DNA from: Shewanella sediminis HAW-EB3
Lineage (GTDB): Bacteria; Pseudomonadota; Gammaproteobacteria; Enterobacterales; Shewanellaceae
DNA length: 64,000 nt
Assembly: GCF_000018025.1 (NCBI RefSeq)
Contig: NC_009831.1
Coordinates: 5,246,001 to 5,310,000, forward strand
Reading direction: 5' to 3'
Below the pieces are notes generated by a model. That model was not told the origin of the DNA. It did not search any database and saw nothing but the letters and a program-made list of their open reading frames with translations. This document shows positions 52,329 to 61,758 of the stretch, one piece after another (position 1 is the first letter of the stretch; each line of letters opens with the position of its first letter). Both the position numbers and the translations under genes were made by a program.

Positions 52329-52697
52329 TTACTTGATCTCTACAGAAGCACCAGCTTCTTCAAGGTCAGTCTTAAGAGCTTCAGCTTCTTCTTTAGTGAT
52401 AGCTTCTTTAACTGCTACTGGAGCAGATTCAGCCATAGCTTTAGCTTCTTTCAGGCCAAGACCTGTAGCGCCACGAAGAGCTTTAATTACTTTAACTTTG
52501 TTCTCACCGAATGAAGTCATCATGACGTCAAATTCAGTTTGCTCAGCAGCAGCAGCACCGCCTTCAGCACCGCCAGCAACAACAGCAGCAGCGGCAGATA
52601 CGCCGAACTTCTCTTCCATTGCTTCGATTAGTGCAACAACTTCCATTACAGACATTTCTGCAACAGCGTTTAAGATATCGTCTTTAGTGATAGACAT
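52329..52697 (-). CDS. rplL: 50S ribosomal protein L7/L12
   Basis: 122 residues: N-terminal dimer domain, alanine/glycine-rich hinge (about 37-52) and the C-terminal domain with [20 protein letters not shown]. Four copies per ribosome recruit GTPase factors. Cotranscribed with rplJ. Confidence 0.98.
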
Positions 52698-52743
52698 AAC
52701 AAAAAATTCCTATTGTTCTGAATTTAAGCGGCTAAGTATAAAC

Positions 52744-53244
52744 TTAAGCTGCTTCTTCTTTTTGATCGCGAAGGGCGGCCAGTGTACGTACCAGCTTGCC
52801 AGCAGATGCTTCTTTCATTGTCATCATCAACTGAGCTATTGCTTCGTCGTATGTTGGCAGTTTCGCTAAGCGATCTATATCGGCTGCAGGGATTAATTCC
52901 CCTTCAAAGGCTGCTGCTTTAATTGCAAATTTCTCTTGGTCAGCGGCGAAATCTTTAAGAAGACGCGCTGCAGCACCTGGGTGCTCGTTAGAGAATGCAA
53001 TTAAAGTAGGACCAGTAAACGTCTCGTTAAGGCACTCAAAATCAGTACCTTCAACAGCGCGCTTAACTAGAGTGTTACGTACAACTCTGATGTACACTCC
53101 TGCTTCGCGAGCTGCTTTACGCAGACCGGTCATTTCACCTACAGTTACACCGCGTGAATCGGCAACAACTGCAGATAAAGCACCTTTGGCAGCTTCGTTG
53201 ACTTCAGCAACAATCGCTTGTTTGTCTTCGAGTCTTAATGCCAT
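52744..53244 (-). CDS. rplJ: 50S ribosomal protein L10
   Basis: 166 residues, [20 protein letters not shown]. Anchors L7/L12 on the stalk and, as the L10-L12 complex, represses its own mRNA through the leader. Confidence 0.98.
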   Translation of the reverse strand: MALRLEDKQAIVAEVNEAAKGALSAVVADSRGVTVGEMTGLRKAAREAGVYIRVVRNTLVKRAVEGTDFECLNETFTGPTLIAFSNEHPGAAARLLKDFAADQEKFAIKAAAFEGELIPAADIDRLAKLPTYDEAIAQLMMTMKEASAGKLVRTLAALRDQKEEAA

Positions 53245-53478
53245 TGGCTTTACTCCTGGATTCTATCTAGGGAAATCCCTAGCAATTACCATGCTAACCA
53301 AATTCATGGTTAACGACTTACGGTGCGTATATCCAGCAGAACAAAATCTATCTGGGGTCCGACACCGTCTACGTAGGAAATTAAGTTAACTTTATAGTCG
53401 ACACCTACGGTCTTGGACGGAAGCCTATACATTTACCCAAAAGGTTAAATGATAGGCCCCAACCCACAAAGTGCGCGC
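53245..53478 (-). ncRNA. L10 leader (autoregulatory 5' UTR of rplJL)
   Basis: The 234-base untranslated leader between the rplJ promoter and start contains CTACGTAGACGGTGTCGGACCCC, strongly reminiscent of the enterobacterial L10-binding segment, and a self-complementary CTAGGGATTTCCCTAG-like hairpin just before the Shine-Dalgarno. The L10-L12 binding role is inferred from family knowledge. Confidence 0.6.
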
Positions 53479-53507
53479 ATTATAGACTAATGTGCGAGCT
53501 TTGTAAA
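53479..53507 (-). promoter_or_regulatory. rplJ promoter
   Basis: Leftward -35 TTTACA (53502-53507), 17-base spacer, -10 TATAAT (53479-53484). It starts 2 bases after the rplA stop codon, so rplJL-rpoBC has its own promoter besides read-through from rplKA. Confidence 0.82.
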
Positions 53508-53508
53508 A

Positions 53509-54210
53509 TTACTTAGCGTCGTCCAGAGTACTCTGGTCAACAGCAACACCTGCACCCATAGTGGTAGAGATGCTAACTTTCTTCAAGAAAACACCTTTAG
53601 CTGCAGCAGGCTTAGCTTTCACTAGTGCTCCAATCAGTGCTTCCAAGTTTTCTTTAATTTGAGCAGCTTCGAAGTCCACTTTACCGATAGTAGTGTGGAT
53701 GATACCGTTCTTATCAGTACGGTAGCGAACCTGACCAGCTTTCGCATTCTTAACAGCTTCAGCAACGTTTGGTGTTACAGTGCCAGTCTTAGGGTTAGGC
53801 ATTAGACCACGTGGGCCTAAGATTTGACCTAGCTGACCAACTACGCGCATTGCATCAGGAGAAGCAATAACTACGTCGAAGTTCATTTCACCAGCTTTAA
53901 CTTGTGCAGCAAGCTCGTCCATTCCGACAAGTTCTGCACCAGCAGCAGTAGCAGCTTCAGCGTTAGCGCCTTGTGTAAACACAGCAACGCGAACGTCACG
54001 ACCTGTACCGTGTGGTAGCACTGTAGCGCCACGAACGTTTTGGTCAGATTTACGTGGGTCAACACCTAGGTTAACCGCTACATCAACACTCTCAACGAAC
54101 TTAGCAGTAGCTAGTTCCTTAAGTAGTGCAACAGCTTCATTGATGTCGTAGTTTTTAGTTACTTCTACTTTTTCGCGAATCAAGCGAGCGCGTTTAGTTA
54201 GCTTTGCCAT
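53509..54210 (-). CDS. rplA: 50S ribosomal protein L1
   Basis: 233 residues, [19 protein letters not shown], with the signature [19 protein letters not shown]1-stalk protein and, in E. coli, repressor of the rplKA mRNA. Four bases after rplK. Confidence 0.98.
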   Translation of the reverse strand: MAKLTKRARLIREKVEVTKNYDINEAVALLKELATAKFVESVDVAVNLGVDPRKSDQNVRGATVLPHGTGRDVRVAVFTQGANAEAATAAGAELVGMDELAAQVKAGEMNFDVVIASPDAMRVVGQLGQILGPRGLMPNPKTGTVTPNVAEAVKNAKAGQVRYRTDKNGIIHTTIGKVDFEAAQIKENLEALIGALVKAKPAAAKGVFLKKVSISTTMGAGVAVDQSTLDDAK

Positions 54211-54214
54211 TATA

Positions 54215-54643
54215 TTAATCCTCTACTACCAAACCCATTGAACGCGCAGTACCTTCAATTGAGCGAGTCATCGCTTCAATATCAGCACCAGTCATATCAG
54301 TAGCTTTAGTTTCAGCAATTTCCTGAACAGCGCTACGCTTGATAGTTCCCACTTTTTCAGTGTTAGGACGACCTGAACCTGATTTCAGACCTGCTGCTTT
54401 AAGCAGTAGGAAAGATGCAGGTGGCGTCTTAGTTTCAAAAGTGAAAGAGCGATCAGTATATACAGTGATAACAACTGGAATTGGCATGCCTTTCTCGAAC
54501 TTTTCAGTACGAGCATTGAATGCTTTACAGAATTCCATGATGTTAACACCTTTCTGACCCAATGCAGGGCCGACTGGTGGCGACGGGTTTGCAGCACCGG
54601 CTGCTACTTGTAGTTTGATGTAACCATCAACTTTCTTAGCCAT
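54215..54643 (-). CDS. rplK: 50S ribosomal protein L11
   Basis: 142 residues, [20 protein letters not shown]; the proline-rich helix [19 protein letters not shown] is the thiopeptide-contact region. Needed for RelA activation. First gene of rplKA. Confidence 0.98.
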   Translation of the reverse strand: MAKKVDGYIKLQVAAGAANPSPPVGPALGQKGVNIMEFCKAFNARTEKFEKGMPIPVVITVYTDRSFTFETKTPPASFLLLKAAGLKSGSGRPNTEKVGTIKRSAVQEIAETKATDMTGADIEAMTRSIEGTARSMGLVVED

Positions 54644-54716
54644 GAGTATTTCCTCAGTATGGGTTCAAACGCCACCGACAACATGCCAGTTAGCTCCCCG
54701 AAAATAATGGGTGCGG

Positions 54717-54745
54717 ATTTTACAACAAATCAGCACCCAGTCCAA
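54717..54745 (-). promoter_or_regulatory. rplK promoter with bracketing inverted repeat
   Basis: Leftward -35 TTGGAC (54740-54745), 17-base spacer, -10 TAAAAT (54717-54722). Perfect 7-base inverted arms TGGGTGC lie at 54733-54739 and 54708-54714, on either side of the -10. The initiation region starts CCGCACCC. Confidence 0.8.
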
Positions 54746-54767
54746 ATACTTTTTGTATTTAAATTAA

Positions 54768-55319
54768 TCAGCTTTTTTCGATCTGACCGAAGTCTAGCTC
54801 AACCGGAGTCGAACGACCGAAGATCATGACAGAAACCTTAACGCGGTTCTTCTCATAATCGACCTCTTCAACGGTACCATTGAAGTCAGCAAATGGGCCG
54901 TCAGTAACACGAACGACTTCACCAGGCTCAAACATAACGCGATGAGTCGGAGACTCAACAGTCTCTTCAAGACGCTGAAGGATCGCGTCAGCTTCTTTGT
55001 CAGAGATTGGAGCAGGACGATCTGAAGTACCACCGATGAAGCCCATCACACGTGGGATGCTCTTCACCAGATGCCAACTTTCGTCATTCATTTCCATCTG
55101 GACTAATACATAGCCCGGGAAGAATTTACGCTCACTCTTACGGCGCTGACCGGCTCTCATCTCGACGACTTCTTCAGTCGGAACAAGAATTTCGCCAAAG
55201 TAGTGTTCCATGTTGTGCATCTGAATGTATTCATTCAGAGTCTTAAGCACACGACCTTCATAACCAGAAAATGCCTGGACTACATACCATCTTTTTTTAG
55301 CTTCAGTTGCTTCAGTCAT
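54768..55319 (-). CDS. nusG: Transcription termination/antitermination factor NusG
   Basis: 183 residues: NGN domain ([21 protein letters not shown]) and C-terminal KOW domain ([19 protein letters not shown]). Couples RNA polymerase to Rho or to S10 on the ribosome. Nine bases after secE. Confidence 0.98.
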   Translation of the reverse strand: MTEATEAKKRWYVVQAFSGYEGRVLKTLNEYIQMHNMEHYFGEILVPTEEVVEMRAGQRRKSERKFFPGYVLVQMEMNDESWHLVKSIPRVMGFIGGTSDRPAPISDKEADAILQRLEETVESPTHRVMFEPGEVVRVTDGPFADFNGTVEEVDYEKNRVKVSVMIFGRSTPVELDFGQIEKS

Positions 55320-55328
55320 ACGAAGTGC

Positions 55329-55700
55329 CTATACGCCTGTAATAAAATTGACAATTCTCAGCAATACTGCGTCCATACCCCAAAGGATCAACGCAAGAAT
55401 ACCGGTCGCGGCTAATACAATAAATGTTGTATTAAGCGCTTCTTGACGCGTAGGCCAAACTACCTTACGTACTTCAATTTGTGCTTCACGAGCAAAAGCA
55501 AGCGCTTGCTTACCTTTCTCAGTTTGAAGCGCAATAAATCCTGCAATAACGAAAGCTACTACTACACCTATTGCACGAACCAACACACTGGTTTCGCTAT
55601 ACATCTGATTGCCGATAATGGCGGCAGCCAATAAGATAACGACTAGGGCCCACTTTACAATATCCAGAGAGTTACCCTGGCTTTCAGTATTTGTTGTCAT
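55329..55700 (-). CDS. secE: Protein translocase subunit SecE
   Basis: 123 residues with three membrane helices (about 14-33, 37-56, 92-115), the E. coli type of SecE, and the conserved amphipathic segment EAQIEVRKVVWPTRQEALNT. Partner of SecY. Confidence 0.96.
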   Translation of the reverse strand: MTTNTESQGNSLDIVKWALVVILLAAAIIGNQMYSETSVLVRAIGVVVAFVIAGFIALQTEKGKQALAFAREAQIEVRKVVWPTRQEALNTTFIVLAATGILALILWGMDAVLLRIVNFITGV

Positions 55701-55837
55701 CGGTTAATTCCGTTACTCACTACGACCTGAGCTTGTGATCGGCTGTTTGAATTTCTGCAAATTCATCAACCCATTAAAATCCAACTTGCTACTCTAAACA
55801 CCTAACGTAAGCTCAGAGGGTCAAAAATCGGCCATAG

Positions 55838-55866
55838 ATTGTATTCTTATTCCGGCTACGAAGCAA
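55838..55866 (-). promoter_or_regulatory. secE-nusG promoter
   Basis: Leftward -35 TTGCTT (55861-55866), 17-base spacer, -10 TACAAT (55838-55843), about 130 bases before secE. No tRNA-Trp gene lies in the tufB-secE spacer. Confidence 0.7.
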
Positions 55867-55904
55867 GAACACTAGCGACCTTGGATCAACATAGCATATA
55901 AAAA

Positions 55905-55934
55905 AACAAAAAAAGGAAGCCGAAGCTTCCTTTT
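55905..55934 (-). terminator. tufB terminator
   Basis: Stem AAAAGGAAGC / GCTTCCTTTT around CGAA with leftward T run, 29 bases beyond the tufB stop. Confidence 0.92.
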
Positions 55935-55962
55935 CTTTAGTGTCTTCTCAGATTAGTCGCTA

Positions 55963-57146
55963 TTAAGCAACAATCTCAGCTACAACACCAGCACCTACTG
56001 TACGGCCACCTTCACGGATAGCGAAGCGTAAACCTTCGTCCATCGCGATTGGGCAGATTAGTGTAACAGTCATAGCAACGTTGTCACCAGGCATTACCAT
56101 CTCAACGCCTTCTGGCAATTCGATAGTACCGGTTACGTCAGTTGTACGGAAGTAGAACTGTGGACGGTAGCCTTTGAAGAATGGAGTGTGACGTCCACCT
56201 TCTTCTTTTGACAGAACGTAGATTTCTGACTTGAAAGTTGTGTGTGGAGTGATTGAACCAGGAGCAGCAAGAACCTGACCACGCTCAACATCTTCACGCT
56301 TAGTACCACGTAGAAGAACACCACAGTTCTCGCCAGCACGACCTTCGTCAAGAAGCTTACGGAACATTTCAACACCAGTACAAGTAGTCTTAGTTGTATC
56401 TTTGATACCAACGATTTCTACTTCTTCACCAACTTTGATGATACCGCGCTCTACACGACCGGTAACAACTGTACCACGGCCTGAGATTGAGAAAACATCT
56501 TCGATTGGAAGAATGAATGCACCATCGATAGCACGCTCTGGCTCTGGAATGTAAGTATCTAGAGCTTCAGCAAGCTCAAGGATCTTAGCTTCCCACTCTG
56601 GCTCGCCTTCAAGGGCTTTAAGCGCAGAACCTTGGATAACTGGTAGGTCATCACCTGGGAAATCATATTCAGAAAGAAGTTCACGAACTTCCATTTCTAC
56701 AAGCTCAAGAAGCTCTTCATCGTCAACCATGTCACATTTGTTCATGAATACGATAATGAATGGTACGCCAACCTGACGTGAAAGCAGGATGTGCTCACGT
56801 GTTTGTGGCATTGGACCATCTGTAGAAGCAACTACTAGAATCGCACCGTCCATCTGTGCAGCACCAGTGATCATGTTTTAACATAATCGGCGTGACCAGG
56901 ACAATCTACGTGTGCGTAGTGACGTGCAGGAGTGTCATATTCGATGTGAGAAGTATTAATTGTAATACCGCGCTCACGCTCTTCTGGAGCGTTATCGATC
57001 TGTGCGAAATCTTTAACTTCACCACCGTAAGTCTTCGTTAAAACTGAAGAGATAGCAGCAGTTAGAGTTGTTTTACCATGGTCAACGTGACCGATGGTAC
57101 CCACGTTTACATGTGGTTTATTACGTTCAAATTTTTCTTTAGCCAT
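55963..57146 (-). pseudogene. tufB: Elongation factor Tu, second copy, frameshifted
   Basis: The gene spans 1,184 bases against 1,185 in tufA. A run of five A in the coding strand (tufA, T5 at 40119-40123) is four here (T4 at 56876-56879). The frame from ATG 57146 reads normally through CPGHADYVK, then gives Thr and a stop after 91 residues. The remaining about 300 codons are intact, with no other lesion, and almost identical to tufA. The region lost from the main frame includes NKCD and domains II-III. Either a real recent inactivation or a base-call error in a homopolymer; the sequence cannot decide. It follows tRNA-Thr/Tyr/Gly as in the classical tRNA-tufB operon. Confidence 0.85.
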
Positions 57147-57337
57147 GGTATTGCCCCAATCAGATATCTTGGTGATGAAACCTACATATAACAAAAAATC
57201 CGATGCATAAATGTCATCGAATCAATTATTGTTGTCTGTAATTAGGATGTTTGAAAGTGGCTGGCACTGAAGGGCAGAATCTTTGAACCTAACCCTTTAG
57301 GGCGTGCTCATCAAGTCAGAGCACTGTCAGCGAAAAT

Positions 57338-57411
57338 TGGAGCGGATGGCGGGAATCGAACCCGCGTTATCAGCTTGGAAGGCTGGAGTAATACCATTAT
57401 ACGACATCCGC
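57338..57411 (-). tRNA. tRNA-Gly (anticodon TCC)
   Basis: 74 nt with encoded CCA. Acceptor GCGGATG / CATCCGC, T-loop GGTTCGATTCC, anticodon loop CTTCCAA. Third tRNA of the thr-tyr-gly cluster. Confidence 0.96.
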
Positions 57412-57446
57412 GCAACCTACTTCAGGTTACCTAACTACCTAGAAAA

Positions 57447-57531
57447 TGGTGGAGGGAGAAGGATTCGAACCTTCGAAGGCTGAGCCGTCAGATTTACAAT
57501 CTGATCCCTTTGGCCACTCGGGAACCCCTCC
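57447..57531 (-). tRNA. tRNA-Tyr (anticodon GTA)
   Basis: 85 nt, class II with a long variable arm, encoded CCA, anticodon loop TTGTAAA, T-loop GGTTCGAATCC. Confidence 0.96.
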
Positions 57532-57538
57532 AGAGAAA

Positions 57539-57614
<76 letters not shown>

Positions 57615-57632
57615 GTGTCATTTCGGTAGCGG

Positions 57633-57661
57633 ATATTATGGAAATGTCGGCCGGAGTGCAA
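57633..57661 (-). promoter_or_regulatory. tRNA-tufB operon promoter
   Basis: Leftward -35 TTGCAC (57656-57661), 17-base spacer, -10 TAATAT (57633-57638), 18 bases upstream of tRNA-Thr. Confidence 0.65.
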
Positions 57662-57792
57662 TAGCTAAATCGAAAAAAAATGAAAAAAAGCATTAATATC
57701 TGCTTTTTCGGTTACAAAAACAGCTTTGCGTTTATTTTTACAGCACACGAACCAAGTCTATATAAACATCTCGCTGAAAGTCAGCTTTAATA

Positions 57793-57821
57793 TTGTTCGA
57801 GATAATTTGTTAGTGTACTGT
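57793..57821 (+). promoter_or_regulatory. Possible coaA promoter
   Basis: TTGTTC (57793-57798), 17-base spacer, TACTGT (57816-57821); moderate match. GGGAG lies 8 bases before the coaA ATG. Confidence 0.35.
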
Positions 57822-57844
57822 GCCTCCTCACAGGGAGAAAACCA

Positions 57845-58795
57845 ATGACATCCGAAAATTCAATTCACAATGCACTATATCTGGGATTCAACAGATCACA
57901 GTGGGCAGAATTAAGGGAATCGGTACCTCTAACACTCAACGAGCCTGAACTTGCTGATCTTAGAGGTATAAATGAGAAACTGTCTTTGACTGAGGTCACC
58001 GATATCTATCTCCCACTCAGCCGTTTACTCAACCTAATTGTGGGTGCAAAGCAAAAACGAGGTTTAGTACTCAACGAGTTCTTAGGTCGAAAGCCCCCCA
58101 AGCGCCCTTACATTATAAGTATCGCTGGCAGTGTTGCGGTTGGTAAGAGCACGACTGCTCGTATTCTTCAGGCACTACTCAGCCAGTGGCCTGAGCACCC
58201 AAGAGTCGATCTCGTCACCACCGATGGATTCCTTTATCCGCTAGCTGAACTCAAGCGTCGCGGTTTATTGCAGAGAAAAGGCTTCCCTGAAAGTTACGAT
58301 ATGAAGATGCTGGTTGAATTCATTTCCAATGTCAAAGCGGGAAATGAACACGTCAAATCGCCACTTTATTCGCATATCAGCTACGACCGAATTAAAAGTG
58401 ATTACCAAGCCATTGAACAGCCAGATATCCTAATCATAGAGGGATTGAATGTTTTACAATCGGGACAGGATTCGGCGGTAGGAATTCAACAACCGTTCGT
58501 ATCAGATTTTGTCGACTTCTCTATCTATGTCGATGCAGAGGAACAATTACTGAAGAAATGGTATATCGACCGATTTTTACAATTTCGTGGTGGTGCTTTC
58601 AGTGATGAAAAGTCTTATTTTCATCACTATTCAAACTTGGCCGATAACGAAGCAAAAACAATTGCTGCCAATATTTGGGACAGTATTAACGGACCCAATT
58701 TAAAATTAAACATCGAGCCCACTCGCGATCGTGCACATCTGATCCTGCAAAAAGGATACGATCACTTAATGAGTCAAGTTTTATTGCGAAAGTAA
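57845..58795 (+). CDS. coaA: Pantothenate kinase (type I)
   Basis: 316 residues. P-loop GSVAVGKS at 95-102, then TTDGFLYP and EGLNVLQ typical of the bacterial CoaA family. Phosphorylates pantothenate, the first and regulated step of coenzyme A synthesis. Convergent with birA, with 16 bases between the stops and no strong hairpin seen. Confidence 0.97.
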   Translation: MTSENSIHNALYLGFNRSQWAELRESVPLTLNEPELADLRGINEKLSLTEVTDIYLPLSRLLNLIVGAKQKRGLVLNEFLGRKPPKRPYIISIAGSVAVGKSTTARILQALLSQWPEHPRVDLVTTDGFLYPLAELKRRGLLQRKGFPESYDMKMLVEFISNVKAGNEHVKSPLYSHISYDRIKSDYQAIEQPDILIIEGLNVLQSGQDSAVGIQQPFVSDFVDFSIYVDAEEQLLKKWYIDRFLQFRGGAFSDEKSYFHHYSNLADNEAKTIAANIWDSINGPNLKLNIEPTRDRAHLILQKGYDHLMSQVLLRK

Positions 58796-58811
58796 TAAAT
58801 TGCCAGAAGCG

Positions 58812-59774
58812 CTAGACAGCGCTTCTTAGACTGATTTCACCGCCAACAAAGGCTTCTAACCCATTATTTGTATCGAGCAGAATAGCTCCAGTCTCATCGA
58901 TTCCGCGACAGATACCAAGCACTTGATTTTCTCCCATCAATAACTTGACCTCTTTACCATAAAAGATATCTATCTCTTGCCACCTTGGTAAGAAGACTTT
59001 CATACCATGAGATTCGAATTCGATCAGGTCTTGATGTAGTTGTTTCTGTAGGGCCACCATCAAATCTGTCTTATTCAGACTTGGGTTCTGAAGTGACAAG
59101 TCACTCCATGGTTGATCAATCTTCTCACCCTGAGCTTCAGACATCGAAACATTTATCCCGATCCCTATGACCAAGTGACAATGGCTATCCGCCTGCCCAT
59201 TCATCTCTATCAATACGCCGGCAAGTTTCCTTTCATTAAGGTAGATGTCATTAGGCCACTTGACACCTAGGCCCTCGATTTTGAAGGACTCCAATGTCTT
59301 TACTAAAGAACAGGCAACGACAAGACTTAAGCCCGCCGCCTGCGCCATTCCTTGAGATAAGTTCCAGTACATTGAACAATAAAGGTGGCATCCATAGGGA
59401 GAAACCCAAGTTCTTCCACGTCTTCCTCTGCCGGCCGATTGATATTCTGTTACACAGATATCACCAGAGTTAAGCTCATCGACGTTCTTAAGGAAAAATG
59501 CATTAGTGCTCGAGATTTCATCGAAATAAAAACAACGTTGATTAATTGCTGATGTTAATTTCTTTTCATCTATGAGTGAAATAGTATTAGCAAGTTTGTA
59601 GCCCTTACCTTTAACACTATAGATTTCGACGCCGTACTCTTCTAACGCGGAAATGTGTTTACCAATCGCAGTTCTTGATATTCCAGCTTGCTTGGCCAAG
59701 ACCTCACCAGACACAAAGCCTCCGGAGTTAAGCGTCGCTATGATGGCGCGTTTTCTTTCCCATTGTTCAATCAT
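58812..59774 (-). CDS. birA: Biotin-protein ligase / biotin operon repressor
   Basis: 320 residues from ATG 59774; the longer frame begins with TTG and is not needed. N-terminal winged helix-turn-helix (about 16-60, VSGEVLAKQAGISRTAIGKHI), then the ligase domain with GRGRRGRTW (116-124) and KWPNDIYLNERKLAGVLIE (172-190). It attaches biotin to carboxylase subunits and can repress bio genes. Its start overlaps the murB stop by 8 bases. Confidence 0.96.
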   Translation of the reverse strand: MIEQWERKRAIIATLNSGGFVSGEVLAKQAGISRTAIGKHISALEEYGVEIYSVKGKGYKLANTISLIDEKKLTSAINQRCFYFDEISSTNAFFLKNVDELNSGDICVTEYQSAGRGRRGRTWVSPYGCHLYCSMYWNLSQGMAQAAGLSLVVACSLVKTLESFKIEGLGVKWPNDIYLNERKLAGVLIEMNGQADSHCHLVIGIGINVSMSEAQGEKIDQPWSDLSLQNPSLNKTDLMVALQKQLHQDLIEFESHGMKVFLPRWQEIDIFYGKEVKLLMGENQVLGICRGIDETGAILLDTNNGLEAFVGGEISLRSAV

Positions 59775-60801
59775 CAATTAACTCCTTTTCTCCATAAGCT
59801 CCTATGACTCTAGGTTCGGCTTCTAGAGTCACACCAAATTGTATTTTAATTGTCTCTATAACTTTTAATGCGAGCTTAAGAATATCTTTACCGCTAGCCT
59901 GCCCTCGATTAATTAATACCAAAGCTTGTTGCTCATGAACAGCCGCATCACCAACAGATGCCCCCTTTAAGCCGGCATTATCAATTAACCAGCCTGCCGC
60001 TAATTTGACAAAACCATCAGGCAAAGGATAACCAACAAGCGACGGGTGTTTTCCAATCAACTCTTGGAATTTCGAAAACGAGATAATGGGGTTTTTAAAA
60101 AAACTACCTGCATTTCCTATCAGCCTTGGATCGGGAAGTTTTTCATTACGGGTACTGCAGATACAGTCAAAGATCTCCTTAGGGGTAACACCTGTGTTTT
60201 CAAAGCGCTTTAGAGGACCATATGACAGGTTAGGTCGCCATTTTTTGGCTAACTTAATTCCGACACCTGTGATAACTGAAATCCCCTTTAAAGCCCCCTT
60301 AAAAATGGATTCACGATAACCAAACTGACACTCTTCCTGCTTATAACGTGTTAATGCACCATCACGAAGATCGAGAAATTCAACCCAGTCGCAGACATCC
60401 ATAAATTCGACTCCATAAGCACCGATATTTTGAATTGGAGCTGCCCCGACTGTCCCAGGGATCAATGCCAGATTTTCGAGCCCTGGCATCGCTGTAGCTA
60501 AACAGTACTCAACTAATTGATGCCACTCTTCACCGGCTTCCACACTTAGATAGTAAAACTCGTCATCTTCATGACACACGATTCCTTTCGAACAAACCTG
60601 AACAACGGTACCCAGATAGTTTTCAGTTAACAAAATATTACTGCCGCCACCCAATACCAAATAAGGCTTATCCTCGGCAAAAAGCTTTGAGCATATTCTT
60701 ATTAGTTCACTTTTCGTCTCTACCGATATCAATTCACTACAGGCGTAGTCGACACCGAACGTATTATAGGGTTTTAACGAGTAATTAGGTTTAACTGACA
60801 T
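59767..60801 (-). CDS. murB: UDP-N-acetylenolpyruvoylglucosamine reductase
   Basis: 344 residues, type I MurB. FAD-binding GGGSNILL (51-58), NIGAYGVE (125-132), substrate arginine in GYRES (Arg163), catalytic serine in GNAGSFFKNP (Ser233), and C-terminal LEAEPRVIG with the catalytic glutamate. Makes UDP-MurNAc for peptidoglycan. Followed by overlapping birA. Confidence 0.97.
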   Translation of the reverse strand: MSVKPNYSLKPYNTFGVDYACSELISVETKSELIRICSKLFAEDKPYLVLGGGSNILLTENYLGTVVQVCSKGIVCHEDDEFYYLSVEAGEEWHQLVEYCLATAMPGLENLALIPGTVGAAPIQNIGAYGVEFMDVCDWVEFLDLRDGALTRYKQEECQFGYRESIFKGALKGISVITGVGIKLAKKWRPNLSYGPLKRFENTGVTPKEIFDCICSTRNEKLPDPRLIGNAGSFFKNPIISFSKFQELIGKHPSLVGYPLPDGFVKLAAGWLIDNAGLKGASVGDAAVHEQQALVLINRGQASGKDILKLALKVIETIKIQFGVTLEAEPRVIGAYGEKELIDD

Positions 60802-61076
60802 AGTCTGTGGTTTTATGGCAAAAGAGGTATTGTAGCGTATTTAGAGTAAGGAAAATAATCACCAGGTCGATTCACAAATATCAAATTACCTGTGCACTTA
60901 CTTGAAGTCATAAAATTGAACACTCTTTATAGCTTAAGCGGTACTAAAAAGTACTCTAAAACTAATCTCACGAAGATCATAGACGGTCCAGAGTGCTGGC
61001 TCATTTATTTGCCACAAACGAGAAAAACCTAACATTGATGTTAAGGCTTATCGTAATGTTGGTCGGTGAATGTGAT

Positions 61077-61148
61077 GTAGTCATGGGCTTATCAGCGTGA
61101 GTCATGGATAACGAGCCGGGATCTTAAGCAGGGATACTGTTGGACGTG
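61077..61148. repeat. Imperfect direct repeat, copy 1
   Basis: Aligns without gaps to 61181-61252 at an offset of 104 bases; by hand count 56 of 72 positions agree. Shared words include TCATG, GCTTAT, CATGGAT, TTAAGCA and CTGTTGGACG. It lies leftward of (beyond) the rRNA operon 2 terminator. Confidence 0.75.
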
Positions 61149-61180
61149 CTCTTATCAAAAGCCACCCCGGATAAATATGC

Positions 61181-61252
61181 GTAATCATGTGCTTATAAAC
61201 GAGAGGCATGGATGCCGAACTGGGCTGTTAAGCATTGATGCTGTTGGACGGG
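61181..61252. repeat. Imperfect direct repeat, copy 2
   Basis: Second copy of the 104-base-period unit, with the hairpin-prone GGCATGGATGCC inside CGAGAGGCATGGATGCCGAACTGGG. That frame recurs in diverged form at 9383-9411 beyond rRNA operon 1. Confidence 0.75.
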
Positions 61253-61281
61253 ACGGCCGCGACATCTTTAATTCCTAAACG

Positions 61282-61312
61282 AAAAAAGCCTCTGCATTGC
61301 TGCAGAGGCTTT
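61282..61312 (-). terminator. Terminator of rRNA operon 2 / tRNA-Asp
   Basis: Stem AAGCCTCTGCA / TGCAGAGGCTT with TTGC loop and leftward T run, 12 bases beyond tRNA-Asp. Different in sequence from the operon 1 terminator. Confidence 0.92.
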
Positions 61313-61323
61313 CGTCTTTGTGT

Positions 61324-61400
61324 TGGCGGAGCGGACGGGACTCGAACCCGCGACCCCCGGCGTGACAGGCCGGTATTCTAACCAACTGAACTACCGCTCC
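61324..61400 (-). tRNA. tRNA-Asp (anticodon GTC)
   Basis: 77 nt with encoded CCA; acceptor GGAGCGG / CCGCTCC, anticodon loop CTGTCAC, T-loop GGTTCGAGTCC. It lies about 104 bases beyond the 5S gene and is the last product of rRNA operon 2, as aspT is in E. coli rrnC. Confidence 0.96.
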
Positions 61401-61504
61401 TTTAGCAAATTGCCGAAGCATTTCACTAAATTCTTTATAGTCTCTGATATGTCACTATCAGTAGACTTTGTCTTCACTTTCTAGAAAGTGAAAACTAAAT
61501 AGGC

Positions 61505-61621
61505 GCCTGGAAATGACCTACTCTCACATGGGGAGACCCCACACTACCATCGGCGCGATTGCGTTTCACTTCTGAGTTCGGGATGGGATCAGGTGGGGCC
61601 ACAATGCTATGGTTTCCAGAC
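61505..61621 (-). rRNA. rrf: 5S ribosomal RNA (operon 2)
   Basis: 117 nt, identical by eye to the operon 1 copy. The 5S-23S spacer is 27 bases longer than in operon 1 because of differing sequence around 61644-61684. Confidence 0.95.
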
Positions 61622-61758
61622 TAATTTGGTAAAATTTAGAAAGCTGTCTATCTAGAATCTTCTAAATAGCTCTTAAATAAGTTGAGTCACACTAAAATCA
61701 AGTACTGTATTCTTTTGAAGTAATCACACTAGCTTCATACAAAACCCATATGGGTTGT

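Larger units (their letters stand above)
60802..61281. other. Spacer between murB and rRNA operon 2 terminator
   Basis: 480 bases with no gene. The right half carries the two-copy 104-base-period repeat. A TACAAT leftward (around 60831-60836) could be the murB -10 but lacks a clear -35. Confidence 0.6.

Noticed and set aside
55701..55904. Possible tRNA-Trp between tufB and secE
   Set aside because: No anticodon or T-arm consensus; the stretch contains only the secE promoter and leader.
56871..56890. Programmed frameshift as an explanation of the split tufB
   Set aside because: tufA needs no such event, the site is not a recognised slippery heptamer with a stimulator, and a simple loss of one A explains it.
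57147..57337. Possible fourth tRNA (thrT) between tRNA-Gly and tufB
   Set aside because: No cloverleaf or T-loop sequence is found on either strand.
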